Below are positions 44,680 through 56,000 of a stretch of DNA of 64,000 bases, piece by piece. Source of the stretch: Phymorhynchus buccinoides (taxonomy: Eukaryota > Mollusca > Gastropoda > Neogastropoda > Raphitomidae); assembly GCA_017654935.2 (NCBI GenBank), contig CM065703.1, forward strand, positions 46,007,627-46,071,626. The letters run 5' to 3'. Within the stretch, counting starts at the first letter, position 1, and each line of letters starts with the position of its first letter. Below the pieces are notes generated by a model, which saw only the letters and a list, made by a program, of their open reading frames with translations, was not told the origin of the DNA and made no database searches. The position numbers and the translations under genes were made by a program.

Positions 44680-47600
44680 TTGACCTACCTCACAGAATCC
44701 CTTGATGAGGACGCAGAGGTGTGTGCGTGTGTGGTTGTTGTATGTGCTGTGTGCGTGTGTGTATATGTGTGGTGTGTGTTGTGTGTTGTGTGAGTGTGCG
44801 GTGTGTCGCGGTGCCTTAATCTGGGGTGCGGGCGTAGCGTGTGTCTGTTGTCTTTGTGCCTTATTGAGCGTGAATGTACCTCCTCGCCTCTCGCCGTGTC
44901 TGGCGTGGCGTCCCCTTGCCCCCACCAAAACCACCCCCCCCTCGTTTGTGTGTGTGTGTGTGGTGTGTGTGTGTGTGTATGTGGGTCTTCTCTGCGCGTG
45001 CCTGCTTGCTCCCTGCCGTGTCCGCCGTGGCGTCACCTGTGCCCTGCCCCATCCGTTCTGCCCGGTTTGCTCCGCCCGGCGTTTCTCCGCTGCCGCCCCC
45101 CGGCGCTGCCACACCCCCCCTCCCCTTCCGTTGTTGTCACATAGCCGTCCGGCGCCCGCTCGTCGATGCCGCCCCCCCGGGCCGCCCCGCGTCCCGCTTG
45201 CCCGCGTGCGTTCGCGCCCGTCCCGCCCGCACCTTCCCGAGTAGGGGAATATTTTTTTTTCACTCTTTCTTTCTCCCCTGCCCCTCCCGGTATCCCTCCT
45301 CGGGGGGTCGTGTCCTTGCTGGCTCCCCCCGCCCCCATCCCCCCGCCCCCACCGGATCACCTCCATGGCCTTACCGCCGCCACGACCCTACTGGCCCGGC
45401 GAAAGCGCCGCGCACGAGCCGGCGCTTTCATGGCTGGGGGGGGAGAACGGGGGTCTTGAGGTCGCTTTGCCGCGCGCGGTCAGTCCTGCGCGGCCCGCGG
45501 ACATTGCTCCGGGTCGGCCCTGCCGCCGCACGAGCGCCGACCCCCCGTTGCCCGTCTCTTAGGGTTCCTGGCGCCCGCTGTGCGGCCCCCGTGCCTCCCT
45601 CCCCCCCCCCTTGCCGTCCGCCCTATGCCCCGCTCGGCCCCATGCTGCCCCCCCCCGCCCCCTCCCCTCTGCTATCCCTCCTTCCTCTATCCTTGTGTAT
45701 GGGTTTCCGATGGACTTGCGGCTCCCGTGGTGGCTCCAGTGCCCCCCTATATCCAGCCCATCCACCATTCCCCCCCTTCACCACTACCCCCCCTCATGCG
45801 CGCCCGTTTCCGTGGGCAACTATTTGCCAAAGCGGTTTTAGGTTGCTGCGTCTCTGTCCCTGTCTGAATCACCGTTGCCATCTCACCTCTCCCTTGAAAG
45901 CGCCTGGCATGCACTATCTTGAGGACCCTTTCACATGCATTCCATATCCAACAAAGCCAAGCTTATGGATCGACCACGGACACCTCTTAGAATAACTTTT
46001 AGCATAGGTAACCCCCCGGCCATTTTAGACTCCCCTATGAGGATGTTTTCGGACGGGGACAGTTTATCGGTTCCGGCCCTCTCTGTGAGGGCGTCTGCGT
46101 GAGCGGTTCCCCCACGCCCCCGCTTTCCCTCCTTCCGTCTTTCCCCGCCTGCCGCCCCGCGGCCTCCCCCCGCCTCGCGTCCGCCGGTCCTCGCTCCCGC
46201 GCTGCCACTCCAGGCTTGGACGCTTTTGGTGCATCCCCTCCGCCTCCTGACCTTCCTGTTCCCCCTTCGTTGTCCTCCCCCCCCCCCGTCTTTCTGCCTG
46301 CGTGCTCTCTCTGTCCGGCCCCCCCCACTCTGTGTTTTGGTCCGCCCCCCCCTAGGGTAGGTAGGTAGGCTTCCTTTTTTTTTTCCTTCTGCGGGCCGCT
46401 TTTGCTGTATTGTGCCACCTGTGCCTGTGGCTCCATCCCCAGATTCTCTTTCCTGCTGTTGTTCCCTCAGCATGTTGCCGCACAGATACGTCCTATTGTC
46501 CTGCGGGCCAATCGCAGCTGCGCCGCCATTGTGGCCGCTGTGATCCCGCCATTGGCGCCGTCACGGTCTGGCCTATGCGCGTGGCGCGGCCTGGTTGTTT
46601 CCCTTGCTCGTTGTCCACTTGGTTTTTTGGTTTTTGCAACCTCGTCAACAACCCTCGGGTCGGCGTCCCCCCCTCGGCTCGGTCGGGTCTGGAACCAGAC
46701 TCTTTTTTTGTTGGCTACGCCTGTCCTCGCCTTGCCTGGACGCCCAGCATTTTTCCTTTGAAATATTTTGTGTTTCATTTATTTTATAGCGGTTTGGTGC
46801 CGCGTCACCTCAGAGCTTTAGGGTGTCAAGGGGCAACAATTTCTCTACAAGGGGAATACATAAAACTATTAACATTGGGGAACGCCACTGGCTTCTCTCA
46901 AGCTCCAAACTCCCTAACCGTTGTTTTTTCTACCTTCTTTTTCTCTGCTCTCAGCGACACCTTTTTCAAAAGTCCATGCTGGGTATCGCGACCTTCTGTT
47001 CTAAATGTCGGAGAAGCGCGGCATTCTCTTTCCACCTTTTCTTCCAAGGTTATCAACCGCCATTTTCTCCCCCATACCCCACTACATCATAGTCATTCTC
47101 TCTTCTTTCCCCCTAGCCCCCGACCCTGCTCACTGAATATTTCATAAGTCGGCAACCAAACCAGTGTTTCCGCGCCAACCAGCAACCTGCCCAAGCATCT
47201 CTTCTCTCTCCTTCGTCATGAACATGACCCACAGACGGGACAGCGGAGGGCCGATTTCAACAGCGCATTTCGTGCCATCCGTGGTCAGCCTTGTTCTAAA
47301 GCCGATCGTTGGGACCCCTGGCCCGGCGCTGCCTTACGGGTCTATGCTCGGGTGTCTTCCCCCTGCCCCCCCCTTGCCCTTCCGGGGTTCGTGCTGGGGA
47401 TGGTCCGGGCGCGCCCGTCGGCGCCAAGGGGGGCCGTCCGCGAGCTCTTATTTTCCCCGTCCGCTGCCCCCTGCCGCCGTGCCGTCCCCGCTCGCAGCGC
47501 GTTTGCTGGCTCGCCTGTCCCCTTATCCTGCCTTGTCCCTCACGCTAGCGCTCCCCGTTCCCGCCCCTCGTTGTGGTCCTTTTTTTTCTTTTGCTCCTTA

Positions 47601-48330
47601 CCCCACCTGACGTTAGTTTTGGTCCCCTGGCCCCCCACCCTCTGCACCTCCGGTTTCCCTGTCCCGCGTCGCCGCAGTTGTATATTAAGCTCCTTTGCAG
47701 GTCTTGGTCTCGCTGGCATTGCGTTTCATGCATTCGCTGCTCCTTCTTTTCTCTTAACCCCTGACAGCCTCTGTGAGTCCGGTGTGCGGTGCCGTTCCCT
47801 CTCACCCCTTGCCGCATGTTTTTCTTCCCCTTTGTCCCGTATTATCGCTGACCTCGGACTCTAATATTTTTTTACTTATTTTCCCTACTCCCCCACTCTT
47901 TTCTCGCCCCCGGCCTTCGCGTTCCCTTCCTCCTGCCCGCACCCCCCCGTGTACCACACGCCGCCAGCAACACTACCACCCAACACTGCGCCCGCCCCCC
48001 CCCTCCCCCCCGTGCCCTCCCTGTCTGCCCCGCCTCCCCGTGCCACCTCCCCCCACGCCAGCCGCCCCCCACTCCCCCCCCCACGTCCCCACCCAATGTT
48101 GGCCCCCCCCATCCCACAATGTACCCACCCCCCACCACCGATTCGGGCCACCAGACACACCCCCCACTGTGACCCCCCGTATGCACACAAGACCCACCCC
48201 CCACTGTGACAAACACACACACACAAACATATTCCACACACACAACCACATATCTCCCCCCCACCCATTATACCACACCTCTATCCCCACAATATCACCA
48301 CACCTTACACCCACCCGGGTGCAAACTAAC
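44680..48330. other. C/T-rich, homopolymer-laden block
   Basis: The plus strand is dominated by C and T with many C runs of 4-9 and GT or CA tracts at its edges (44715-44800, 44950-44980, 48205-48245). The gene's sense (minus) strand is therefore G/A-rich with many G runs. Long frames here (up to 373 codons on plus) come from composition. No BZW exon is recognisable. Confidence 0.6.
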
Positions 48331-48409
48331 AAATACATAACCAGAAGGCTGGGGTTTAGGGTAGTGAGTAATGTCCCTGCTTTTTACAATATATACATAT
48401 AGATGTATA

Positions 48410-48565
48410 CATGCTTGTTAAAAGGTTTGAGAAAAATACAGTAGGACACCAAAAGATTTGTTGAAAGTTTTAAAACAGCAATACCTTCTGGTAGCAGTCA
48501 AAACCGGAAATCATTGTACAAGTAAAGAATGTATACCAGGGACAAGTTGCACCACGCACACATGA
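48410..48565 (+). repeat. Diverged interspersed repeat (related to 33962-34095)
   Basis: Shared order of TACAGTAG-ACAC, AAAGAT-TTG, CCGGAAATC/CAGGAAATC, TTGTA and GTATACCAGG-A-AAGTTGCAC. Poorly conserved between. Confidence 0.5.
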
Positions 48566-48651
48566 CACACACGCACCACACTGACACACAAGCACCACAT
48601 ACACCCATGCACCACACTGACACACACCCACAGCTCGGCTCGTAGTCTTAC

Positions 48652-48724
48652 CTTTGCGGGTCTTCAGACGGGTGCTGAGCCAGGGTTGGGGGGGTTTCGG
48701 GACTTTATACTTTGTATCATATAT
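48652..48724 (-). CDS. BZW1/2: Probable BZW N-terminal exon
   Basis: Between the acceptor CTGTTTTCAG and donor AAAG/GTAAG the minus strand reads VPKPPQPWLSTRLKTRK in frame from the acceptor. BZW proteins begin with a short segment of type KPTLSGQR-KTRKR, so the position and motif fit. The codon split at the donor starts with G, which cannot give the expected Arg, and the next exon is not found. The assignment is therefore tentative, as is the exact acceptor. The initiator Met is not in this exon. Confidence 0.5.
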
Positions 48725-51700
48725 CTGAAAACAGAAATAGACATTTTTATAAACTTTCAGTGACCGCGTTTACTGGTAATTCACTAATATCATAAAATAC
48801 TGCTGCCCCCCAATACTGAAAATCTTTGACCTGTCAGTCACAGGGAATGATAAATTTTTGCTAGGACTGATAAAATTGTTTAACAGGGGTTTGAATTGTG
48901 GTTTTCCTGGTCTTTGTTTCCGGGATCTGGCTTGACACGGTGATGGGGGGCTTTGTCGTGATAGGACAGTTTTTTAAAATTCCAGCGCGATCATGCTTTT
49001 CGTAAGAGTACAAGACACAGTTTGAACAGAATTTGTGTCATTGCGTATGATTTAAAATAAACTGAACAACAGAAATAATCAACTACCAACCAGCTGTCAA
49101 ACCTTATAAAAACATTGGCATTAGCTGTTTGGCCAGAGACAAGAACTATAGCAATATTAGTTAAAGTATTTAACAATAACAATAAGTGCATCAAATCTTT
49201 AAAAATTACATTTGATATACATGTTATTTCATGCTAGTGTCATTGATGTACCGAGGAATCAAAAAGTGATAGAACACTGTCTGAGTGATTCAACAGGACA
49301 ATTGTCCTGGCTATGGCATCTAGTAGAAATCGATAAGGACAATGCATGCCAGTGTTAAAAAAAGCAATCAGACATTTGTCCTGAAGGGAGAACACAAAGA
49401 CATTTTCAATTTTACAGGTCATATGCTATGACGGGGGACTCAGGACATCATGGTGGGGGGTAACATATCAACATGAATGATTAAGTCATCAAAACCCGTC
49501 ACACTCACAGCTGTGTCAACCGAACATGAAATTTAAAAAATTTGAGAACTTGGGACACTTGAGACGCTGCGAGGGCCTAGTTTTCCTGTAGACACGACAT
49601 GACATGATCTGTTAATCATGATGGGGAGATGTAATATCCATCAATTATCCTGCTCAGTCAGAGTAGATAATCTATAGAAAGAACAAAGCTCAATGAATGC
49701 TGCTTCATTTATGAAACTTCTCCCCTCTTCTTCTTCAGTGGTGGTGACCAACTTCATTGCATAGAACTAGAAATAACTGTAACCAAAGCAAAAGAAAAAA
49801 AAGAACCTATGGAAAAAAAAAAAAAAAAAAAAAAAGCCTATCTTTATTCTTAGTGATTGAATTCTCATTATACTGTTTGGGTTTTGATGTCTATGTTTGT
49901 GAAGCTCATATACCTCAGATATTTAAAACAAAAAAAAAAAGTGTGAACCATAGGCTTTTTCGCAGTATCCGGGCAAGACCAATCCAGCCACTAGCGGTCA
50001 CCGGGACAAACCCTGACTGGCACAGCCCAGTTATGAGGAAAATGGGTAAGTATTACTAAAGTAAATTAATGCTTCTTTCTCTTCTTGGTGGTGGCAGCTT
50101 CTTTTTATAGAAGTAAATACCTCACAAAAGAGAAACATTTAAATGTATGAAAAATACCTCTCAACAAAGCTATCTAGACCCACAGAGCCAAAGTCGTCTT
50201 CTTCCTTATACTGGACAGGGCCCTCAGGCGTATCATGTCCAACTTTTTTTTATCTACTTATGGATCACCACTACAAGTTACATGTATAATATTAATAGTA
50301 CTTTCCAATGTTTGAAACTAGAGTCTACCTGCATTTATAGCATATTCACAGTATCAGTATTTCACAATCTGCCTTTATTGCGCATATGTATGTAACACAC
50401 AGCAAAATTCACGTTCAATCTCTGACTGAGCAATTCAAGGGATGCTTGTATTCGCTGGACAGTCCCTTCGCGTTTTTCTCAACAAAATCATCTCCCTTCC
50501 TTTTCCTTTTGGGCAGTCCCCCAACCATATGGGGCTCCAGTGGCTCGAGCGAAGTCTTTTTTTCCTTTTGGTGAAAACACAGATTTTGTGACTTTGAAGT
50601 ATTTAAAAAAGACAGATATTCAATTATTTTGTTACATTACTTACAATTAATGCACTCAATACAATATTAATATTTATTAGTAAACACCATTTCACTTCAA
50701 AATAATCTAACTCTAAGTCTAAGTAGTAACCGCGACTGCACAAGCTCAAAGGCACAACAAACTGAACAAGATTAGACTAGAGCAGTCACAGCCAGACTAT
50801 TACGTTCTTCTTCTTTGAAGTTCTCTGAGGTCCAAGGGCAAGGACTGAATCAGTGATGAGTGACCATCTGGCTCCTAATACTAGTATTAGTAGTAATAGT
50901 CCTATTCATACAACCTTTACAAAGTCTTATTTTATATGAACGTTTCAAACACTAACATCAAAAAAAATGCTCAGCAATAGAGTTGCTAACCTATGAATGT
51001 AGTGATTAGTATGAAAAATTACATTTAAGATTTATAGATCAAAATTAAAAGGATTTAGGCTACTCATTTTACCAATATGATATTATACAATGCAATATCA
51101 TGAATAATATAACAATTATTATCGATCTATATTACAACATTAGGATATATTCACTGCTGATTAAGAACATGAAGGTTAAGCTAAAGTACCAGCTTAGAAG
51201 TTTTCTTTCGAAAAACCGGGTCTACTTGATAAACCGACTCTCTTGACTCTTACACAGACAATGTGATTTTCCTTCAAGAAATCGACCACTCTTGTTAATA
51301 CCCGGTTACGTCAGTGATTGTGCATGCACAGCATATCCAAAGCATCCGTTCGGATTGTGAGTTTCATTTGTAAAACGCCCCACTGCGTGACTAGACACTA
51401 GAGGTGGGGAAAAAAACCGGTTTGAACCGAAAAACCGGTCTTGAAATTCCGCGGTTCGAAACCGGTTGTAACTGCAAACTGAAAGTAAGTTCTCTTAGAA
51501 TAACGCATTCTTTTCGAAGAACAACAATGATCTCAGCGCAGATTGGGTGTTTGTAAACCAAGAGTAGCGTTTCTGTTGTGGTGTTGAAGGTGCACGTATG
51601 GCCAATGCTTTAGGCTACACCACAGTAACGAACATTTGGAGGCAGTTTCTCCGGAAAAAAATCGATGGAGTGATGTAAAAAGTAGCTTTGTGCTTGCAAT

Positions 51701-52259
51701 GTTGGCCCCCAGTGTCCGATCCAATCGGGGTAGTTGAACAACAAACATGACTAATCACCAAGAGAACTGTTAATGGCACAGCATAAAACAATGTTTTTGA
51801 AGTTTATTAATTTCATTTCTATTAAATCTTATGCTAAGAAGAATAAGGCAAATATTTCGAACAAATTTTTATCTGAACACAATCACACACACACCACACA
51901 CACACACCACACACACACACAACACACACACACCACTTACACACTATAGCATCTAAAGTAAATCCATGCCCACTGCCGAAAGGCCGGAGGAGAGCGTAAA
52001 ACCCTATTATCACACATACTTCATAAAGATGCTTATGAATGTACTTCAGTAGTTACTGTTCGATGAAAATGAATGTGCTAATGGAAGATATTGTTAAGTA
52101 GAATATGTCATTATATTTAAGAATGAGAGAGTAGCAAATGATAACATCTTTTCTCCACCCAGCCCTAGGATGAGAGAGAGATAGGAGAGAGAGAGAGAGA
52201 GAATGTTATTCGTGCGTGAATGTGCGTGTGCAGGAAGAGTTGTGTGCGGTTGTGCGCGT
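48725..52259. other. ~3.5 kb without a recognised gene
   Basis: AT-rich sequence upstream of the probable first BZW exon. It includes poly-A runs (49815-49836, 49929-49940), CA tracts (51882-51935), a GA tract (52168-52201) and several short ACCGGTTT-type inverted words near 51417-51470. A BZW promoter or 5'UTR exon could lie here but I cannot point to one. Confidence 0.45.
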
Positions 52260-52759
52260 NNNNNNNNNNNNNNNNNNNNNNNNNNNNNNNNNNNNNNNNN
52301 NNNNNNNNNNNNNNNNNNNNNNNNNNNNNNNNNNNNNNNNNNNNNNNNNNNNNNNNNNNNNNNNNNNNNNNNNNNNNNNNNNNNNNNNNNNNNNNNNNNN
52401 NNNNNNNNNNNNNNNNNNNNNNNNNNNNNNNNNNNNNNNNNNNNNNNNNNNNNNNNNNNNNNNNNNNNNNNNNNNNNNNNNNNNNNNNNNNNNNNNNNNN
52501 NNNNNNNNNNNNNNNNNNNNNNNNNNNNNNNNNNNNNNNNNNNNNNNNNNNNNNNNNNNNNNNNNNNNNNNNNNNNNNNNNNNNNNNNNNNNNNNNNNNN
52601 NNNNNNNNNNNNNNNNNNNNNNNNNNNNNNNNNNNNNNNNNNNNNNNNNNNNNNNNNNNNNNNNNNNNNNNNNNNNNNNNNNNNNNNNNNNNNNNNNNNN
52701 NNNNNNNNNNNNNNNNNNNNNNNNNNNNNNNNNNNNNNNNNNNNNNNNNNNNNNNNNNN
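52260..52759. other. Assembly gap (500 N)
   Basis: Exactly 500 undetermined bases. Long frames crossing it are artefacts. Confidence 0.98.
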
Positions 52760-52829
52760 CAAACTACCTCAAGTACTCTACGTCTTGTAAACTTCAAACG
52801 CTTGTAAAGGAGTTAGAAGGGTATCTTTG

Positions 52830-52985
52830 TTTTGAGATAGGATAAAAGCAATATCCCACTCCAAAATCCTAATAGCTGATAATATCTTATTTGGCTCTCT
52901 TGGAGATTGGTATTATATTATTATCAGTTATTAGGATTTTGGAGTGGGATATTGCTTTTTATCCTATCTCGAGAGCCTTGCTGTT
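52830..52985. mobile_element. Short hairpin element with GATAGGATAAAAGCAATATC ends
   Basis: GATAGGATAAAAGCAATATC and CCACTCCAAAATCCTAAT (from 52839) pair with the inverted text at 52925-52970. The terminal 25 bp are the same as those of the 1.2-kb units that follow, with a different inner half (CTCCAAAATCC against CTGCAAAGTCA). The loop has TTGGAGATTGG. Confidence 0.8.
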
Positions 52986-53089
52986 CATCACACGAGGTCG
53001 GAGACACCAGGTCGCCTCTGTTGTCAGGATACTGCATGCCATATAAAATTATTAATTATTATTATTATTATTATTATTCCAACACAAAA

Positions 53090-56000
53090 TGATACAAAAT
53101 GCATGACGTAATTTCTCTACAGTTTCTATGATTTCAAGGTGGGGTATGCGTGTACCAGACACTCCAGGTAGCGTGACTGCTAATAGAGTAGAGCAAACAC
53201 TACCTGGTGTGTCAGGTACCCCACCAATGCGCACACCTGTTGGTACTCTAGACCTTTTTTTGTATAAAGGGGACATCGAAAAACGTCATCTTTCTGAAAG
53301 TAGGCAAGCACTGAAATTACGTCATCACTGACATTTCGTCAGTGGAATATTATAGCAAATAAGACAGGTGGTTGCAGTTTGATAAGAACAGTTCATTTTC
53401 AGCCCAAGAAACAAGCTGGTACATATAATCTGAGAATGTGTGCAATGATATTTTTAAAAACTATGTAGGCCTATCATTTTGGAAATAACACAATTATTAT
53501 TGGGCAAAAAATTATGAAAGTTACTTACTGTTATAAAAGATCACTCCCCTCTTTTGTTATCATAGACTTGCCCAATCTAAATTTGGACCTAACGATTCTT
53601 TGCTACTGGTGTGTCGGTTCCATTGCAAAGGCTGTTTTTTTTTTCTACAGTTAAGGCCAGTACGGTTCATGTTTCTATTAATAATCAGTTTCCTTTCATA
53701 ACCTTGTGCAAGATCAAAATAGCTCACGACTTTCTAACTTGGAGAACTATATTATGGATGAGTGGGATTTGGTTGCTACGGTGAAGTGGTTAGTATTATT
53801 TTGGATCTTCATGCATGGCCGTCTCGCTAATTTGTCGCGTGTTTGATTATCAGCTGATTTTATCTGAAAGAGGTAAAATATCGGTATATAATCGTTATTA
53901 TGACTTTGCGAAATTGGGATATTGCTTTGCATCCTATCTCTCAAGACCTTGATGTTTATCCTATTCGGTCTTCGATCTCATAGGTTAAACACCAAGTCTC
54001 TTGAGATAGGAAAAAAGCAATATCCCACTGCAAAGTCATAATAACTGATAATATACCAATCTCCAAGAGAGCCAAAGAAGGCTGCTAAGCGTGGGAATAT
54101 AAAATCATAACTTGACATATCATTTTTGCGTATATTAACCCATAGGCTTAGTCTAAATGCACGTGAGAAAAAGGTGTAACGATACACCGTTGCCAAGTAA
54201 CCTGACGTCAAAGTTATTTATCTTTGCATAGCATTGTTATCATTATCATGCATCGAGATACACATTCATGCAACTAACTTCAGTGTTCAAACCACAGACT
54301 AGAGTAGTAAAGGGGGCTGCGTATCCCTAAAAATGACGCAAGCATGACGTGATTACTTTACAATCTCTACGATTTCAAGGTGGGGTACGTGCGTACCAGA
54401 CACTCCAAGTAGTGTGACTGCTAATAGAGTAGAGCAAGCACTACCTGGTGTGTCTGGTACCCCACCAACGTGCACACCTGTTGGTACTCTAGACCCATTT
54501 TTATACATCGAAAAACGTCATCTTTCTGAAAGTATGCAAACACTGAAATTACGTCATCACTGACATTTCATCAGTGGAATATTATGGCAAATAGGTGGTT
54601 GCAGTTTGATAAGAACAGTTCATTTTCAGCCCAAGAAACAAGCTGGTACATATAATCTGAGTATGTGTGCAATGATATTTTTTTAAACTATGTAAGCCTA
54701 TCATTTTGGAAATAACACAATTATTATTGCAAAAAAGTATGAAAGTTACTTACTGTTGTAAAAGATCACTCCCCTCTTTTGTTATCATAGACTTGCCCAA
54801 TATAAATTTGGACCTAACGATCTTTGCTACTGGTGTGTCGATTCCATTGTAAAGGCTGTGGGGTTTTTCTACAGTTAAGGCCAGTACGGTTCATGTTTCT
54901 ATTAATAATCAGCTCATGATTTTCTAACTTGGAGAACTATGTCGTGGATGAGTGGGATTTGGTTGCTACGGTGAAGTGGTTAGTATTATTTAGATCTGCA
55001 TGCATGGCCTCTCGCTTCTTCGTTGCATGTTTGATTATCAGCTGATTTTATCTGAAAGAGGTAAATATCGGTATATAATCGTTATTATGACTTTGCAATG
55101 GGATATTGCTTTTATCCTATCTCTCAAGACCTTGATGTTTATCCTATTTGGTCTTCGATCTCATAGGTTAAACACCAAGTCTCTTGAGATAGGATAAAAG
55201 CAATATCCCACTGCAAAGTCATAATAACTGATAATATACCAATCTCCAAGAGAGCCAATGAAGGCTGCTAAGCGTGGGATATAAAATCATAACTTGACAT
55301 ATCATTTGCGTATATTAACCCATAGGCTTAGTGTAAACGCACGTGAGAAAAAGGTGTAAGAATACACCGTTGCCAAGTAACCTGACGTCAAAGTTATTTA
55401 TCTTCGCATAGCATTGTTATCATTATCATGCATCGAGATGCACATGCATGCAACTAACTTCAGTGTTCCAACCATAGACTAGAGTAGTAAAGGGGGCTGC
55501 GTATCCCTAAAAATGACGCAAGCATGACGTGATTTCTCTACAATGTCAAGGTGGGGGTGCGTACCAGACACTCCAGGTAGTGTGACTGCTAATAGAGTAG
55601 AGCAAACACTACCTGGTGTGTCTGGTACCCCACCAACGCGCACACCTGTTCATACTCTAGACCCATTTTTATATGGGGACATCGAAAAACGTCATCTTTC
55701 TGAAAGTATGCAAACACTGAAATTACGTCATCACTGACATGTAGTCAGTGGAAAATTATGGCAAATAGGTGGTTGCAGTTTGATAAGAACAGTTCATTTT
55801 CAGCCCAAGAAACAAGCTGGTACATATAATCTGAGAATGTGTGCAATGATATTTAAAAAAATTATGTAATCCTATTATTTTGGAAATAACCATTATTATT
55901 ACAAAAAATTATGAAAGTTACTGTTATAAAAAATCACTCCCCTCTTTTGTTATTATAGACTTGCCCAATCTAAATTTGGACCTAATGATTTTTGCTACTG

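Larger units (their letters stand above)
23503..48724 (-). other. BZW1/2: BZW/5MP gene span (minus strand)
   Basis: BZW proteins (eIF5-mimic proteins) resemble the C-terminal part of eIF5. They bind eIF2 and eIF3 and compete with eIF5 in the cytoplasm, which tightens start-codon choice (known of the family). Seven downstream exons are in order and in phase: lengths 136, 110, 171, 66, 220, 123 and 35 nt total 861 nt, 287 codons with the stop. That matches roughly residues 135-419 of the vertebrate proteins. An N-terminal exon is probable at 48652-48724. The part for about residues 25-135 is not found. The five introns between 38067 and 27651 and the start of the next one upstream hold most of the exon-edge duplications. 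Confidence 0.9.

Noticed and set aside
44874..45995. 373-codon plus-strand frame and other long frames in 44.6-48.4 kb
   Set aside because: They follow the C-rich composition (Pro/Arg/Ser runs), overlap in several frames and show no domain.
52094..52845. Several ~200-codon frames across the N gap
   Set aside because: They consist almost wholly of undetermined residues.
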